64,000 nucleotides of DNA from Embiotoca jacksoni (lineage: Eukaryota > Chordata > Actinopteri > Embiotocidae). The notes beneath the pieces are model-generated. The model was not told the DNA's origin. It saw only the letters and a program-made list of their open reading frames with translations, and did no database searches. The stretch covers positions 7,099,501-7,163,500 of the forward strand of contig JAKOON010000011.1 in assembly GCA_022577435.1 (NCBI GenBank), given 5' to 3'. Both the position numbers and the translations under genes were made by a program. This document shows, piece by piece, positions 48,041 to 60,988 of this stretch. How positions within the stretch are numbered: position 1 is the stretch's first letter; every line of letters begins with the position of its first letter.

Positions 48041-48570
48041 CAGAATCAGAACATGAAAAACTTTATCAATCCCTGCAGGGAAATTTCTTAGTAACAGTTG
48101 CTCAAGATTTAAAAGAATTGTACATCCTCAGCAGAAACACAAGGAATTGTATCACTGCATTATTAGCTGCTCGCTGAACATGTTCCTCTGGTTAATCAGA
48201 ACGCTGTGTAAAGGGTTGGAGATGTTGTCTATGATTAAGAGTGTTGACAACATCCTCCTCTCCATGACTGCATGCAGATTGTCCGACTCCACCCCCAGGA
48301 TAGAACCGGCCTTGTGAATCAGCGTGTCGAGGTTGTCAACGTCATCCACCTTCAGGGTTTCGCCCCGGCAGACAGAAAATGGCACTGGCCACCACAGACT
48401 CATAAAACACCCGCAGCATGATGCCGTACACACTGAAAGGCCGTAGCCTCTGCAGGAAAAAGAGCCCCTCCTGCAGAGAGCTGCAGAGTTTCTGGTGAAG
48501 CCCAGTGTGTTGTCCAAGTGGATTCTGTGGGGGACTGTTGTTACTGTGTTCGCCATGTCGGCTGGTTTTC
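48041..48570 (-). mobile_element. L2-type LINE, 3' end with broken reverse-transcriptase ORF
   Basis: On the minus strand three pieces of one ORF2 tail can be joined in order, but they lie in alternating frames: IHLDNTLGFTRNSAALCR (about 48530), LFFLQRLRPFSVYGIMLRVF then YESVVASAIF (about 48470-48370), and NLDTLIHKAGSILGVESDNL then HAVMERRMLSTLL (about 48330-48220). These match the carboxy-terminal region of L2-clade fish LINEs (LYFLRRLRSF...MLRMFYESVVASAI...RLDKLIRKASSVLG...RR.L.KL...HPLH). Two frameshifts and a missing segment after ASAI, plus stops further on, make it dead. Past the ORF the sequence ends near AATTTCCCTGCAGGGATTGA TAAAG and a TTCTGATTCTGA tail, as L2 3' ends do. It is 5'-truncated, the usual outcome of LINE insertion. 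Confidence 0.85.
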
Positions 48571-51535
48571 AGCGTGATTAACCAATCCCTGGTGTAAACA
48601 ATGCGAGCGTGGAGTTGCTGGGCAATAGTAGCGTCATTGAGTGGAAAAAAACTGATCAGAAAAGTCTCCCAACCAGTTAGTCCAAAAAACATTTTACTAG
48701 CAGTAATCAACACCATTGTGGCAAAAAGGGGCAAAAAGAACAAAGGGGAATGACTGTAGCAGGTAGCGTTCAAAGTTGGTGCATGCACACAGACATTTTT
48801 TTGTTAAATATATCCATTAAAACCATTTAAGCATAGAAAGACTAATTTTCCTGCTTTAAAATAAATATTCCACTAAATGCAGTATTATTATAAAAAACAA
48901 GCTTGTTATATATTATTAGTGATGTAATACATTTGGATGGGTCATCCCTCAAAGTAGTGCAGGAAAGAAAAATTATATATTCCCATCTGTTTTTATGATG
49001 TATACTGATCTATTTTTATGCACCACAGTGTTTGGCTTGGCTAATCAAAAATGAGTCCCAAACTTGTGTTATGTACTCATCTATTTTCATGCACATTGTG
49101 ATAAAACGAGACAGTGGATCTGGACCACTGAATATTCAGTGTGTCTTTGTAGATTAATTATATTGTGTGTCTTCATAAACTTGGGGACTGCATGCGGTGA
49201 CTGAATAAGGCAGAGCAGAAAATAAATTGATTTCTTGCTTTGATGCAGCTGTGTTATGCGTGCTGTGTCTGATGAGGGGGCTGTGTGAAATAAAGAAATG
49301 TTATTCTTTATTTCTTTTGTATGATAATTTGGGCCATCTACAATACATCACATTGTGTTGAATCGTTGCCTCAGTACACGGATTGCCGGGAATCTATTCT
49401 GGGCTGTGATGAAATTAATGGAACACTTTATTGGTGCAGGTCATGTTTGTGGTGTTGCGGCATTGTAATGAAGAAGAATGTTGAAGGATGTTGAGGAGGA
49501 GGAGGAACATTAAAATGCCCACGGCAGGTTCTGCTCGCTATTGAATGGGAAATGAGTCCATCATTGGGGGGAAAGCTCACTCAAAACAAGTAATGATTAA
49601 TGTTACTTTGGGTGTTATGCACACGTTTGCTGATTGAGTATGTGCAGCATGTGCGTACAAATACACAAACAGCAAGTTATATGCATACAAATTTACTCAC
49701 ATGAACAAATGTGCCTGGTCTTATTTAGTTATTTCAGCTTTCAGGCCCTTCACCCACATTTATGTAAAACATATACATAAAGGCCCTCCGCAACAATAAC
49801 ACACCAAGAGATAAATGTGTCTGTTCTCGTATTTTAAATTTGTGTGCTAAATCAAATGCCACAAATTTTATTGTGTCATTATTTTCTACCAATCGCAGGT
49901 TAAACTTGTAAATTAAAAGTTGATTTCTGCTCACCTTTGAGACAACAAGGTGGCCTAATGGATGAAGAGACAAAGGAAACTGCTGATGTGTATCCATCGA
50001 TGTCAGGGAGCATACATTTAAACTTGAAATAGAACTGGAGACTTTTGCAATTTCACATCAGTAAATCAATGGCACATACATTTTCAGCCATTGGTGTAAT
50101 TAATGCAAACAAATGAGACCATTAGATCACCATTTTTTTTGTCAGTGAATCATCATTTGTAGGAGTTGTTTTTTCTAACCGTATCTACCAGACTGTCATA
50201 ATTAAGTAGGGTTGTTCCCTTGGGCCACGCTAGCTTGCATGGTAGGGTAAAGTGAAATGATCAGCTGTAATGGGATCGTTTACAAGATGATTAAATGCCT
50301 GATGGAAATAGGAACCCGGGTCTGCCACACAAAACACATGCGAGACCACCAGTGAGCAAACAAACAAATACAAATATAGTGATGCTGTCACATGATGAGT
50401 CTTTGCAGAGTTAGAGAGCAGCTAAACCACCAACTTCATCCAAGCATCTTAGTGAGTCCCGAGGGCAGCACAAACTAACCACACAGTCTGCGCCATCAAA
50501 CACGCTTCGCTCCAGGAATACTCAGTGATGAGACCTCTGGGAGAAACGACTGGTAAAGGATTACTCATACAGCTTCTCCTTATCACATGACCGAGGTCGA
50601 GTCATTTCAACCAGTAAAGCAGGCGAAAACCGATCCTCACTCCGCAAGTTTCTATTTTAGCCCTCCACAGACACCATACACATGTATACAATACACCTAT
50701 CCAGCTGCTTTTCTTTGGTTCAAACTGTGAGGACGTACCTAATATGAATATACCAACTGTGGCACCCACAGAGTTTATGGAAATGTTTGATTTTTGGTAT
50801 TACAGTTCAAATCTTTCATGGGTACTTCAGGAAAAGAATCAGGAAAACAAACTGCAAAGAAAATCTGACAACAAAAGACAAACTAAAAACACAATATGAG
50901 TATTGCGTAAGAAGTCACTATGTTGAGGATGCTGAATTTGAGACAAAAGCTAAATACTCTGAGTAGCAACAAAATCATTTGCACATAATAACAGGAAATG
51001 AAATGAGCAATTTTAAATTAGATTATGTTATTTCTTTCCCACAGTTTGTTTTGTTTCACACATGGAGGCATTTTGGGTGCCCCTGGCAAAAAAAAAAATT
51101 GAAAAACTCCTTGTGGACTCCTGAGACAAAGATTATGGGCCTGGCCAGAGTTCAAATTAATTCGAAATTGAATTCAGATCTGTCCGATAGTGTTTGCTGT
51201 CATCTTCTGAATCTTTGCTGTGTCATCTCCACTGCTCGACTATGGTATACCACCAAAACAAAAGCCACAAACGATGCATCTAACAGTGCTACATACAGAT
51301 TACTATTCGATATTCACTGGGAACTTTTATGATCGAATGACTATTTTAAAATGTAAGAAATCATGACCTATTCCTACAACATAGGGAACATCTAAGTTTA
51401 TAGTGCAAACAGAAATGTTCTTATCAGCTATTTCATTGTCAAAAAAAAACAAGTTACATGAAATTACTATTTAGTATTTAGCTGCCTTTACCTTGTGACT
51501 TCATTTTACAGTGATGGGGTGTCATAGCACACTCT
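48571..51535. other. gene-free DNA
   Basis: No supported exon. 49430-49510 has a short GAAGAAGAATGTTG/GGAGGAGGAGG purine tract. 50430-50640 is less AT-rich without coding signal. Confidence 0.5.
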
Positions 51536-51660
51536 TGTTGCTGAGTCAGCTCAGCCTGGATCACCAGAGGGCATCCAGTCAGAATATGGAGGGTGTTCTT
51601 GTGTTAATGAAGGGACTGTCCACCACTTCTTGTTAGAGCACATCCTGTCGCTTTGTTGAG
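51536..51660 (+). mobile_element. possible LINE ORF C-terminal scrap
   Basis: One frame reads PGSPEGIQSEYGGCSCVNEG then TVHHFLLEHILSLC and a stop. The pattern CxCxxxEGTVxHFLLEH resembles the CxCG-EETVEHFLLxC cluster near the end of some non-LTR retrotransposon ORFs. Only about 40 residues are readable, so this is a tentative call. Confidence 0.4.
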
Positions 51661-53038
51661 TTTGCCCAGTTGGCAACACAATCAAACTTTGACCCACACA
51701 GTACAACTACTTAAACTGATACTTTACACAGTGTTTTAGTGTGAAAAAGGATATTGGCTGGGTTTTTTTTTGTTTTTTTTGCCCGACACATAGCTCATTA
51801 GGAGTTGCTTCTTCGTGGGAAATAAGCTTCCTGGAGGTTACTTGTAATTTGGAGGTGAAGGAGTGTGAGAGTAAGGCACAAAGGTTTGAGGTTGAAGCTC
51901 CTGCTAGCCCTGTTTATCTCCTGCTGAGCATTAAATGTGAGCACTGAAGTGTGTTGTAGCCTTTTTGGCTGCAGAACAAATAACCACTGAGCCTTCCTTA
52001 TGTTCCTGGTCCGTGTCTGGCACTGGGTAGGGTCTATTAAAGGACTATACAATATACAGCAGACTGCTTAATCCAGATTCAACACAGGCAGCTGCTTAAG
52101 ACAAATGAATCACAACACCAGGTTGGCTGGTTGGCTGATTGATTAAGAATGGACATGCAAGGTCTGGTAAATGAAGAGTTAAACTGAAATGTCACAAAAA
52201 GTTAGGGGAAGTTTAGGAGGGATGTTAGCTTGTCTCATTCTTTTTTCTTTTTTTTTTTTGGTAAATTATAAAGAGATGTATTTGATGAGAAAAAAACAGC
52301 AGCAGTAAAGTCTGTGCTTACAATTTCACTGCAATCCACAATGCAGCAGAAGAAAGTTAAACAGAGAAGATGAATTCTGTGCACTCCCAACAATTGATTC
52401 AGCTCTCGAACCTCACACTGAGGTACGTAGGAGGGTGAGCACAGCTGATTTATTGTATTTCACGTGCTACAATTAATGTGGGAACTCACATGCTCACAGC
52501 TAATGCTGCTGCCTGCTAATCACTTTTATCACAAGTCACCGCAGTCAGCAGCTGGGAAATAAATACGCTGCATTTGGCTGCTCATTTTGCTCATTAAGTG
52601 TAAAAATTAACATTCTAACCTTTCGTGTAAGACAACAAAGAAGAGCTATGACCCTGCATGTTCACGGATTTGTGTCGCACATGTGGGCACATAATCAAGC
52701 ATCCACTTGCGTAGTGATAGTTGCAGCAGTGGTCCCAGCTGATTGTAATTGAAAGGATGCGTAAATACCATCTGTGTGCAGATGAGAAAGCTTCACCTTT
52801 ACAAGAGTGTGTGTTGCAGGGAAATGACCAGCATGCTGCGAACAGGCAACAGATTAATGCCCAGGAGCTGCTCAGTGACCCATGAAAAGAAATGACAGTG
52901 TCATATCAGCCATCTGGTCTGCTTCTATTCGTTCTATTAATACATCTCCTGACTAAGCAGAGTGAGACGAGTTCAGCATGCAGAATAATAACATGTCAAA
53001 AGCTTCTCTGTCTTACTTTTTCTCTCCGAGCCCCAGCT

Positions 53039-53041
<3 letters not shown>

Positions 53042-53093
<52 letters not shown>

Positions 53094-53097
53094 ACAT
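53042..53097. repeat. (CA)n microsatellite
   Basis: About 47 bases of pure AC followed by ATACACACAT. Confidence 0.97.
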
Positions 53098-55179
53098 TAC
53101 ATTCACGTCAGTAAATTTCAGAGAATTTCCCTGACTGTATCATAACTACTACCCGTCTAACCTTTCCATTGTTACAATCAAAAATGCGTTTATGGAGCCG
53201 TACCACAAAGCATGTGGTTTGTCTCGATGATGAGAGGAGAGGTTGAAGAGCCTTGCCCACTGTAAATGAGGAGTTGTTTTATTTTAGTTTCATTTGGAAA
53301 GGCTCATTTTGTGCAGTCACACCTTGAACAGAGTTTATATTTTGGAGAAATTGTGGGAATTTTGCAAATTGTAATCCCCTGTAAAAAATTTTTTGTCAAA
53401 TTTGCATTAATTATTGGGATCGCGAGATTTCCTGGAGAGACTGCTCAACAAACTTTACACCAAGTCTTCATACTAAAGCATCAGAGGTACTTGCTTGCCC
53501 ACAATGTGAATGAATGTTCCTACAACAAGTACAAACTCTTACATTCTTATATAAGTTCCCTTACACCATCTGTCATTTGTGTAAACTGAGGAAAAGCAGT
53601 CATCCATACAGGAACTGATGATGACTCAGGGCCCCAAGTTGAAGGTGCCTCCCCAAAAATATATTGAGGAAAAGGCCTTCTGCTTTAGATGTATTGTATT
53701 TCTTATTCTTACATTTCACAATTTTGCCTTGCACTACATTCATTTCAAGAGCCTGTTCAACTGCAAAGAAAAGCTTTCTCAAAAATCTATTTTGTGTTAA
53801 ATATAGCAAAATAAAATGTGGAGCAAACTTTGACAAGGTTCTCCTTTAACAAGCCAAAACAAGTGTTGTAAGTAGACTGTAAAAAAGTTGAGCACCTACA
53901 GTATTTAATGTTTTTTTGTTTTTTTTAGCTCTGTCAGTAAATACATTAATTGAGTTGTTAAAATTTGAGGTTGAGGAGGGGAAACAAAAAGGCTGTCATT
54001 AGTTTTATACTTCTTCTTACAGCCAAACTTTTATCTTGATGGATTTGTTTATAGGCCTTTCACCGCAGATTGAATTTAGCCAGAAAGCACAACAGAGTGA
54101 AAAGGATTGTAACAGAAACTCAAACAGAAGTGTATTTTTTGGAACACCATAATTATATTTCAATCATGCAAATGAGCTTGGTTTTGGTAGTTAGAGGGCT
54201 GTTGGAGTGTGTAATTGAAAATGCAAAAGATTGTCTCGCATCAAAATGTCGAGGAAAGCGCTGGCTGGCTGCTAATCAGAATGGCCTCCACGTGCCACGC
54301 ACGCTGAATCGCTGCCTCAATCTCTCTAGAATTGAATCGTTTTATCTTAATTAACTGCGCAGAATCCATCCAGGTCTGTGAGAGTGCCAATTTCTTTCAC
54401 CCTTCTCCCTCTCGCTTTTTCCAGTGTGCACAGTGAGGGGAAAAAAAAAAAAAAAAAGCAGCTCTTCCCCTGCTTTAATAAATATTTCTGGGGCCGACTG
54501 TGATATCGACGAGGAGCAGTGATCGAAGGATGGGATGCTGTCAGTTTACTGTAGCTGCACAGACTGTATCTTAAACAGATCGTCTGCTCACCGCTGTCAG
54601 TGGAGCTGCAGTAATTTTGCCTGGTTGTGTGTTGTGCTACACCTCTGCTCAATTCATCTTTCTTTCTTTCACATGTCTGTGTTTGTGAGCAGAGATATCT
54701 CATGGAGGGAATACAAATTCTGAGTCCAGGTCAAAAACGTAAGAAACAAAAAGAAAACTTTCCCTTAATCACATCAAGGGGAAACTCTATATTACATGCA
54801 AGCATCATTTGTTTCTACTTGTCCATTTTACAGCCACAGTTTGCCTTTTCTTTTATTCTCTTTTAGTAGCCCCATTAATATCCTCCCCATCAGTGTGGTT
54901 TTAGAGCTGAAGCAGAGTGCGAGATTTGTGTTTTCATGAGTATTTTTCCCTTTACAAGCAGCAGTCTACCACTGTGGATTTCAGCAACTTTTACAGACAT
55001 AAAATTAGACTAAAATGAGGTCATAAGAAAAATCCGGGAAAGTGACATAAATTTTAAGAAGCAAAAAGGTAACTTGTCCCTCAGAGTTGATATTAAATCA
55101 GACTTTTCTTTACCTACATATCTTTATTGATTGATAACCCTGAGACAGGGCAGATAATTTCCTCTATAATGAGCAGTGA

Positions 55180-55350
55180 AATTAAATCATGTTCCCAGTC
55201 TAATCCCAATGCCCAACACTGTTTGAACGTGTAATTTCACAGTTTTAATTGCTTGCAGCAATTAAGTGGCCGCTGCTAATTGCTCCATTATGGATACATT
55301 GAACATGAATAATGAGGAATTTCATTTAAATTCTGTTTTTGCCTTGGCCA
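55180..55350. promoter_or_regulatory. possible conserved non-coding element
   Basis: A repeat-free AT-rich stretch with several homeodomain-like motifs: TTTTAATTGCTTGC, CAGCAATTAAGTGG, GCTAATTGCTCCATTATGG and GAATAATGAGG. The clustering of TAATTG/CAATTA resembles developmental enhancers. Conservation cannot be judged from one sequence. Confidence 0.25.
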
Positions 55351-56329
55351 TAAGATAAATTCTTTGGGGTCATTCTGTTACAGCAAATTAATCCTTAAAG
55401 CAAGCTTCCCCCTTCTAGCATCTAGATACTGCTAGAGTCCACAGCACTCATCTCAATTAGAAAAATTGGAAATGTAAAACCGAAAACGTGTGGGTATAGT
55501 GTCGGATGAATACGGACAAAGAGTGTCAAGGTGGAAAGAATGGAGCAATCTCAGCATGATTATTACGCAGCATGTGTACAGAGCCAAGGTCACACCAGGG
55601 AGTTTTAACAGTAATTCTACACCTGCGCTGACCACCCCAGCATCCTGGGCAGATTATCCCGCCGTGTGAACAGGCTCAGAATGGCACAGAGTGCTACTGT
55701 GGGCCGACAAGATGTTTTCAAACATGTCTGATGTGATCTGGCTCACAGTCTGAAGTGGTACAAGAGTCACAGAGGCTGATATCTGAGAGCAACATCGACA
55801 ACAGATAATCAGACAGAGACAAGAGATGAAAAGAGAATAAACTGGAGCTTTAACAACAACAACAATAGTCACCCAAGCAGACAATTCACATCACCAAAGA
55901 CTGCAAACTCTTGTTTGTTCTACACAAAATAGGTTGTGACTTCATTGGAAAATGCATGGACAAGATAAAGTGGCTCTATTAGCCCAAACACGAATGCTGT
56001 GCAGTTGCAATTGAATGCAAATTACATCACACAACAATTCTCATCAATTTAAAATCTTCAGTAATGTCACTTTCAACACAGGTTTATTGTAAAGGCAAGT
56101 CGTAGCAAGTTTAGGAGCCCAGATCACAGCTGATGTCATTACTTTCTTTCTCAAGATATTTTTGTCCATAATGAATTCAATATTTTCACCCTCACTGGGA
56201 CCAGTTTGGTGTACAGTGTCACCCAGCTCTAAAGCTATAAATCTAAACATTTACTGTAGGTCCAGACTTACATATCAACTCTGAAGATTGCTGTTTCCAG
56301 TGAAAAACTCTGATCAACACAATTTATGC

Positions 56330-56500
56330 CCAACACCAGACAAACAAAGTCAACAACTAGCTGGTGAAGATGCGGAGTCTTTAGCAGCTCGAGAACCAGG
56401 TATTTTTTTTCTCAAGAGTTGGTGGAGACCAAAACAGAGCTACAAGTAGAGCAATCAGATGGCCAGAAACACAACTTCAAGCTCTTTGGAATCACAAACA
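56330..56500 (+). repeat. fragment of a common fish dispersed repeat
   Basis: CAACAACTAGCTGGTGAAGA, GTCTTTAGCAGCTCGAGAAC, CTCAAGAGTTGGTGGAGACC, AAAACAGAGCTACAAGTAGA and CAGATGGCCAGAAACACAAC follow, in order, a well-known fish repeat (AGCTGGTGAACATAG...TTTAGCAGCTAAAGAGCCAG...GAGTTGGTGGAGACCAAAAC). No ends or TSD could be set. Confidence 0.6.
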
Positions 56501-59500
56501 TTTTGTATAGGAACTGTAATTTAATTACATATTTAAAAATCTGTCAGTGTAGCACATCTTGACACCTGTTAGTCAGATAATCAATGGACTGTAAGTATGG
56601 AATCTAAAATCCAAGACTTGAAAGAAGACCAGTAGAGAACATTCATACGCTATGCTGTTCATTTGACCAGCTTAACAGACAGAAGAAAGCCAACAACCTA
56701 TCTTTACATTCAGACATAAAAACAAAAAAAACAAAAAAAACAAACAAACATTTTGTTCTGTTTTGGCACGAGTCCTGACTGAAAGTGAAAATGAAGGGTG
56801 CTGCCTGCGTGCCTTTGATGGCTTTCCCACACTTCAAGCTTGGCTAAATGAAAGACAAATGTGTCTAATTAGTCAGGCAGCAGGTGCAGTAAAATGTTTG
56901 GTTTTAGCGGTGGGAATCATCTCCTCTGGCTGGCTGTAAATATTGACTGTTGTAGATTGGGTATAGTGAGCAGAGCACAGTGGGAAAGGCAGCTGACCGT
57001 GACAGTATCTGTGACAGTCGCTGTAGACTTCCTCTCAGTGCGCCATACAAAGTCAGCGTTGCCAGTATTTGGATACAGATCCACTCTTCCCCAGTGTTTG
57101 TGTATGCATGAGTGCGTGTTTGCCTTTGTCTGCCTCTCTTTGTGCTTGTATGTATACAGAGTGGGTTTATGGTGCCGCCTGTGGTGTTTCGTTTTAAGTA
57201 GGTTTCTTTGCAAGACGGCGACATTGTTCCATGAACAGTGTACATGTGTTTCCTCTATACCTACACTCCATGTGTGTCCATGCATGAATCTTTGTGCATG
57301 TGTTTTTGGGTGCGTTAGTATGCGTGTGACTGACAGGGTGTCAGGCTGTACTATAGAGGGGTGTCACCACAAAGTCTCTGTGATGTTGCGCTGATGGAGA
57401 CCTGAGGAAATGGAGTTCCTGTTTCTCCAGGGTTTAGCTACAGGCTGAGGTAGAGAAGGAAGAGGAAGAGAGACAAATAGAGGAGGTGAAGCTGAAAAAG
57501 AAAGATGAATTGAATTCATATTGAGGGAGGGAAAAAAGACCGAAGAGACAGATAGAATAAGAAATAACCTGTTTTGCTCAAACATGCTCGTGTTTACTCT
57601 GCATGAACTCCCGAAATGAAGTTAATTTCAAGATAAATAAAAACTAATTTGCTTTAAGACATTAAGTCAAATGAATTTAATTAAGTGTCAGCAGAGTGTA
57701 AAGATTTATACATTTGTTTAAAATGTTATGCTGTAAATGCCACACTGAAGGCCTATCTAAATCTGTCTGCAAGAGTCAATATAGTTTTCAAACAAAACAC
57801 TCACATTCCGGTTGTCCATGTATTATCTATATGTCAAAACTCCATTTGAATATTAGCTCTTTGAATTCAACGAGGCACCTTCAAGGCAAAGAAAATATGT
57901 GCACTGCTCACTAGCGGTCATTCTCTTTTACTTGAGCTGCCAGTTTGCTGTCATAATAATCACTCACTCTAAAGACTCAGGCGCCTTTAATCTGATCTCC
58001 TGTTATGTCTTCATTAGACCTTTGCTCTTGATGTTGAATAGTGAAGGTTCTCTATGATCTCTCCTTGATGTCAGGAAACAATGTAGTTCAAAGTGTCTTA
58101 CTGAAGAATACAATAATATTCCAATTAGACATCAGGACCCATAATTACAACAACGACTTTAATATTAAATACACGTTGTTGTTTTTTTTATCATAGCTAC
58201 ATAACCTGGGGGAAACCATGCTGGTACTAAAAATAAATGCTAGTTCACCAATTACATAATTGATAGCAAATTACTTTGCAATGTTTTTCTGTTTTATGTC
58301 ATTTTGCAGTTTATATTTTGAGACTTTAGACTTTTAATTGGGCAGATAATGTAATTTGAGACAACAGCTTTTTACACCAGCTTGTCAGTTTGCATGCACG
58401 TTCTAAAAGGAATGGGTCAAAAATCTATTAGTATATGCACCTATCGTTCTTCTATATTTCTCTTGTTTTTACCAGCGTCTGGTTGTAATACATTACTACC
58501 ATTAGAAGGTGGCAGTAATGCATCTAAAAGCCAAGTTGAAACTACAGACATGCTTCTTCTTAGCTCTGTCCAAGGGGACGGTTTTAGAAGTTAGATGGCA
58601 TGTATTGAGCCTGTGTTAACAGCGCAAGTGTGTTTTTATTTATGTGTGTGTGCACGGTTGGACAATGGACGGGCAAATCATAGATTTATTGAAAAGTTCT
58701 GAGTGAATTTCAAATAGTTTTTTTGCTTGAAAAGCCCATCCCTTTCTACTTAGTCTACAACTTAAGTGAGTCGACTGTTATCCAAACATTGTCGGAGATA
58801 GCGATATTTCAAAGTCTGCTGCATTGGGGTCTTCTTGGGAAAGAAAGCCATGACTGGCTACAACAGCTTTAGACTGTGGTGGAAATGCGGACGACTCGGG
58901 GCTCAAGAACCCTACAGTTGCCAGACATTAGTCCCTGTAACAGTTAGTTCCAGGAACTATTGGTGTCAATGTAGCTCGCATTATCCATAGTTGTTTAAAC
59001 ATTTTCTGCAACAAGCATATGTTTTCAGAAGGCACTGACAAGGAATCCCATCTCACCCTTATGTTTTCTGCAATAGCTACAGACACGTGGCCTAGATGAA
59101 AAGGACAGTTCTCCCTAACAGGAGACAGTAAATGATGCATGAAAAGGAAAAGAGAGAGAATATCAAGTTGAATTTGAGAGACAAAAAGTGAATAATAGAA
59201 GAAGAGACACAGGTTTGGGTAATTTTTTGGGAGATGTTTGTGTCGGTGTCTGGAGACTGCGTGTGAGTGTAAACCCAGAGATGTCCACTATTAATTTCGT
59301 GTCATCACCAAGATCAAGGGAGACACTGTGGCGACTTGGGACCGTGTGCGTAGAATTCTAAGACCCCCCCTTGGGCTGCCCAATATTCTTTTTCGTATCC
59401 AAGCCACTGAACAGTGAGTGCTGTCAGCTCAGCAGCAGTGTATACTGGTAGGAACAGGCACTCGTCTACATGCCCCACTGATCTGTCCGGGGGGCAGTGC

Positions 59501-59510
59501 ACAGATCTGG

Positions 59511-59579
<69 letters not shown>

Positions 59580-60256
59580 CCTATAAAGCAGGTCCATGTT
59601 CTGTTCTGAGGTATTCATCCTTACCGTGGTTTGTACAAACACCGGTGTGTGCTACACATTTAGTACATGCACTAACCGGTACATACTGTATTGACACACA
59701 CACATATCGAGGCTCACGCACTCTATTCCTTAGCACTGCAGACCCCTCATACAGAAAACAGAGTGACCTTTGAAGCCATCTCATCTCTGTCGTGAAACAT
59801 CCTGTGTGGCCCAGAAATGAGTTCACAGTGATGTTGAGTTGCGAATGAGGGCCCCGGAGAGATTGACCAGCTATGAGCAGCGTCCTTGGGGAGATTTCAG
59901 CCCAGAGTTTCGTAGCCACTGACAGACTGTTATAAGATGTGACAGATTGGCAGGTATTCAAACTCTGGAGCCACTGCCAGTTTTGTGAAATATTTGTTTA
60001 AAGAGAAATTAGTTTGCTGAATTAATAATTAAATTAGCTGACTGACGGAGCATTCTTTAATAACGCATTCATAATTCATGTCATTTATCGTGCAAACATG
60101 TCAAACAATCACTCGTCAAATGTGAAAATGAGCTGAATATGTTTGTGATTTAGACTTTGGATGAATGGTGTAACTTTTCTGAGATAGATATCTGATGTGT
60201 ACAACAAACATGAGTTAATAGCCTAATTTCTTACTCTGATCCACATTGTCTGCCAA
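56501..60256. other. gene-free DNA
   Basis: No supported exon. 56894-57394 carries a 166-codon plus-strand frame rich in Cys and Val that overlaps two antisense frames. It has TG-rich composition and no domain. An A/C-rich low-complexity run is at 56716-56750. 58460-58560 contains ATTACTACCATTAGAAGGTG, resembling a repeat scrap. Confidence 0.5.
59512..59578. repeat. (CA)n microsatellite, one interruption
   Basis: 67 bases of AC repeat with a single T interruption at 59543. Confidence 0.97.
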
Positions 60257-60804
60257 CCTGGTATCATGCCAATACACACATCAATCTCTTAAAAGATACC
60301 GTGTCAGTATCATGTTTTGCCTTGGTAGCCTATAGGCATAACAAGTAAGGTGCCTTAGATTTAGGCACCAAAATCCTTGTTGTTGGGTTTAGGAAAAGAA
60401 GATGGTTAAATGTGACAGGGTTGCAATTTGGTTAGGGTTTGGCACAAATATGCTTAGTTTACAAATGTCCAAATAGATTTTTTATATTTTAACAACTATT
60501 TGAATTATTTGAAGATCACGTCCAATGCCTAGTCTGGCGAGGGTTCAAATATGTAATTTTGAGTAAGTTAATTTCACATATGTTACACAAGTTAAACAGG
60601 TTACGTTATGTACATTAATTTAAAAAAAAAATCCACGTCGACTTTTGCTTTCTCATGAACACTGCACTCACAAACCTATAAACCCACAGTCACATCAACA
60701 CTCCCTCGTGTACTTTTCATGCATCAGGAAGACAAAATGTAACACTGATACGTTCTCCTCCAGTGCACTGACAGGTGTACCAACCACTTTGGCATGATAT
60801 CAGG
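60257..60804. mobile_element. MITE with long imperfect inverted ends
   Basis: The left end CCTGGTATCATGCCAA (60257-60272) and the right end TTGGCATGATATCAGG (60789-60804) are inverted copies with one mismatch in 16. Similarity continues inward for about 85 bp: GTGTCAGTATCATGTTTTGC on the left against the complement of GACAAAATGTAACACTGATA on the right. Total 548 bp, no transposase frame. A related fragment is at 23127. The interior TTAGGAAAAGAAGATGGTTA and GGTTAGGGTTTGGC phrases are known from dispersed fish repeats. Confidence 0.75.
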
Positions 60805-60951
60805 CTGTGTAGGCTAATCTCAATCTAATAAAAATGTATTTAGGTAGTCATAATATGACTTTCGACCTTTCTGCACAATCACAATTTCTTCTGCCGTGTT
60901 TTCTAAAGGCAAAGAATGATTTTGTGATCCATGGCACATATATTTTATATG

Positions 60952-60988
<37 letters not shown>

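Larger units (their letters stand above)
51661..56329. other. gene-free DNA with a CA tract and an A run
   Basis: No supported exon. Features inside are the CA tract at 53042, an A17 run at 54441-54457 and the AT-rich low-repeat stretch at 55180-55350. Frames at 51798, 53266, 54347 and 55654 have no motif. Confidence 0.5.

Noticed and set aside
47722..48177. 151-codon plus-strand frame as a whole gene
   Set aside because: Its last third is antisense to the L2 LINE end. Only the short signal-peptide-like part from 47926 is kept, as a weak candidate.
48342..48788. 148-codon minus-strand frame as a host gene
   Set aside because: Its recognisable part is the L2 LINE reverse-transcriptase tail, and the rest has no motif.
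56894..57394. 166-codon Cys/Val-rich frame
   Set aside because: TG-rich composition, overlapping antisense frames of similar length, no splice or domain support.
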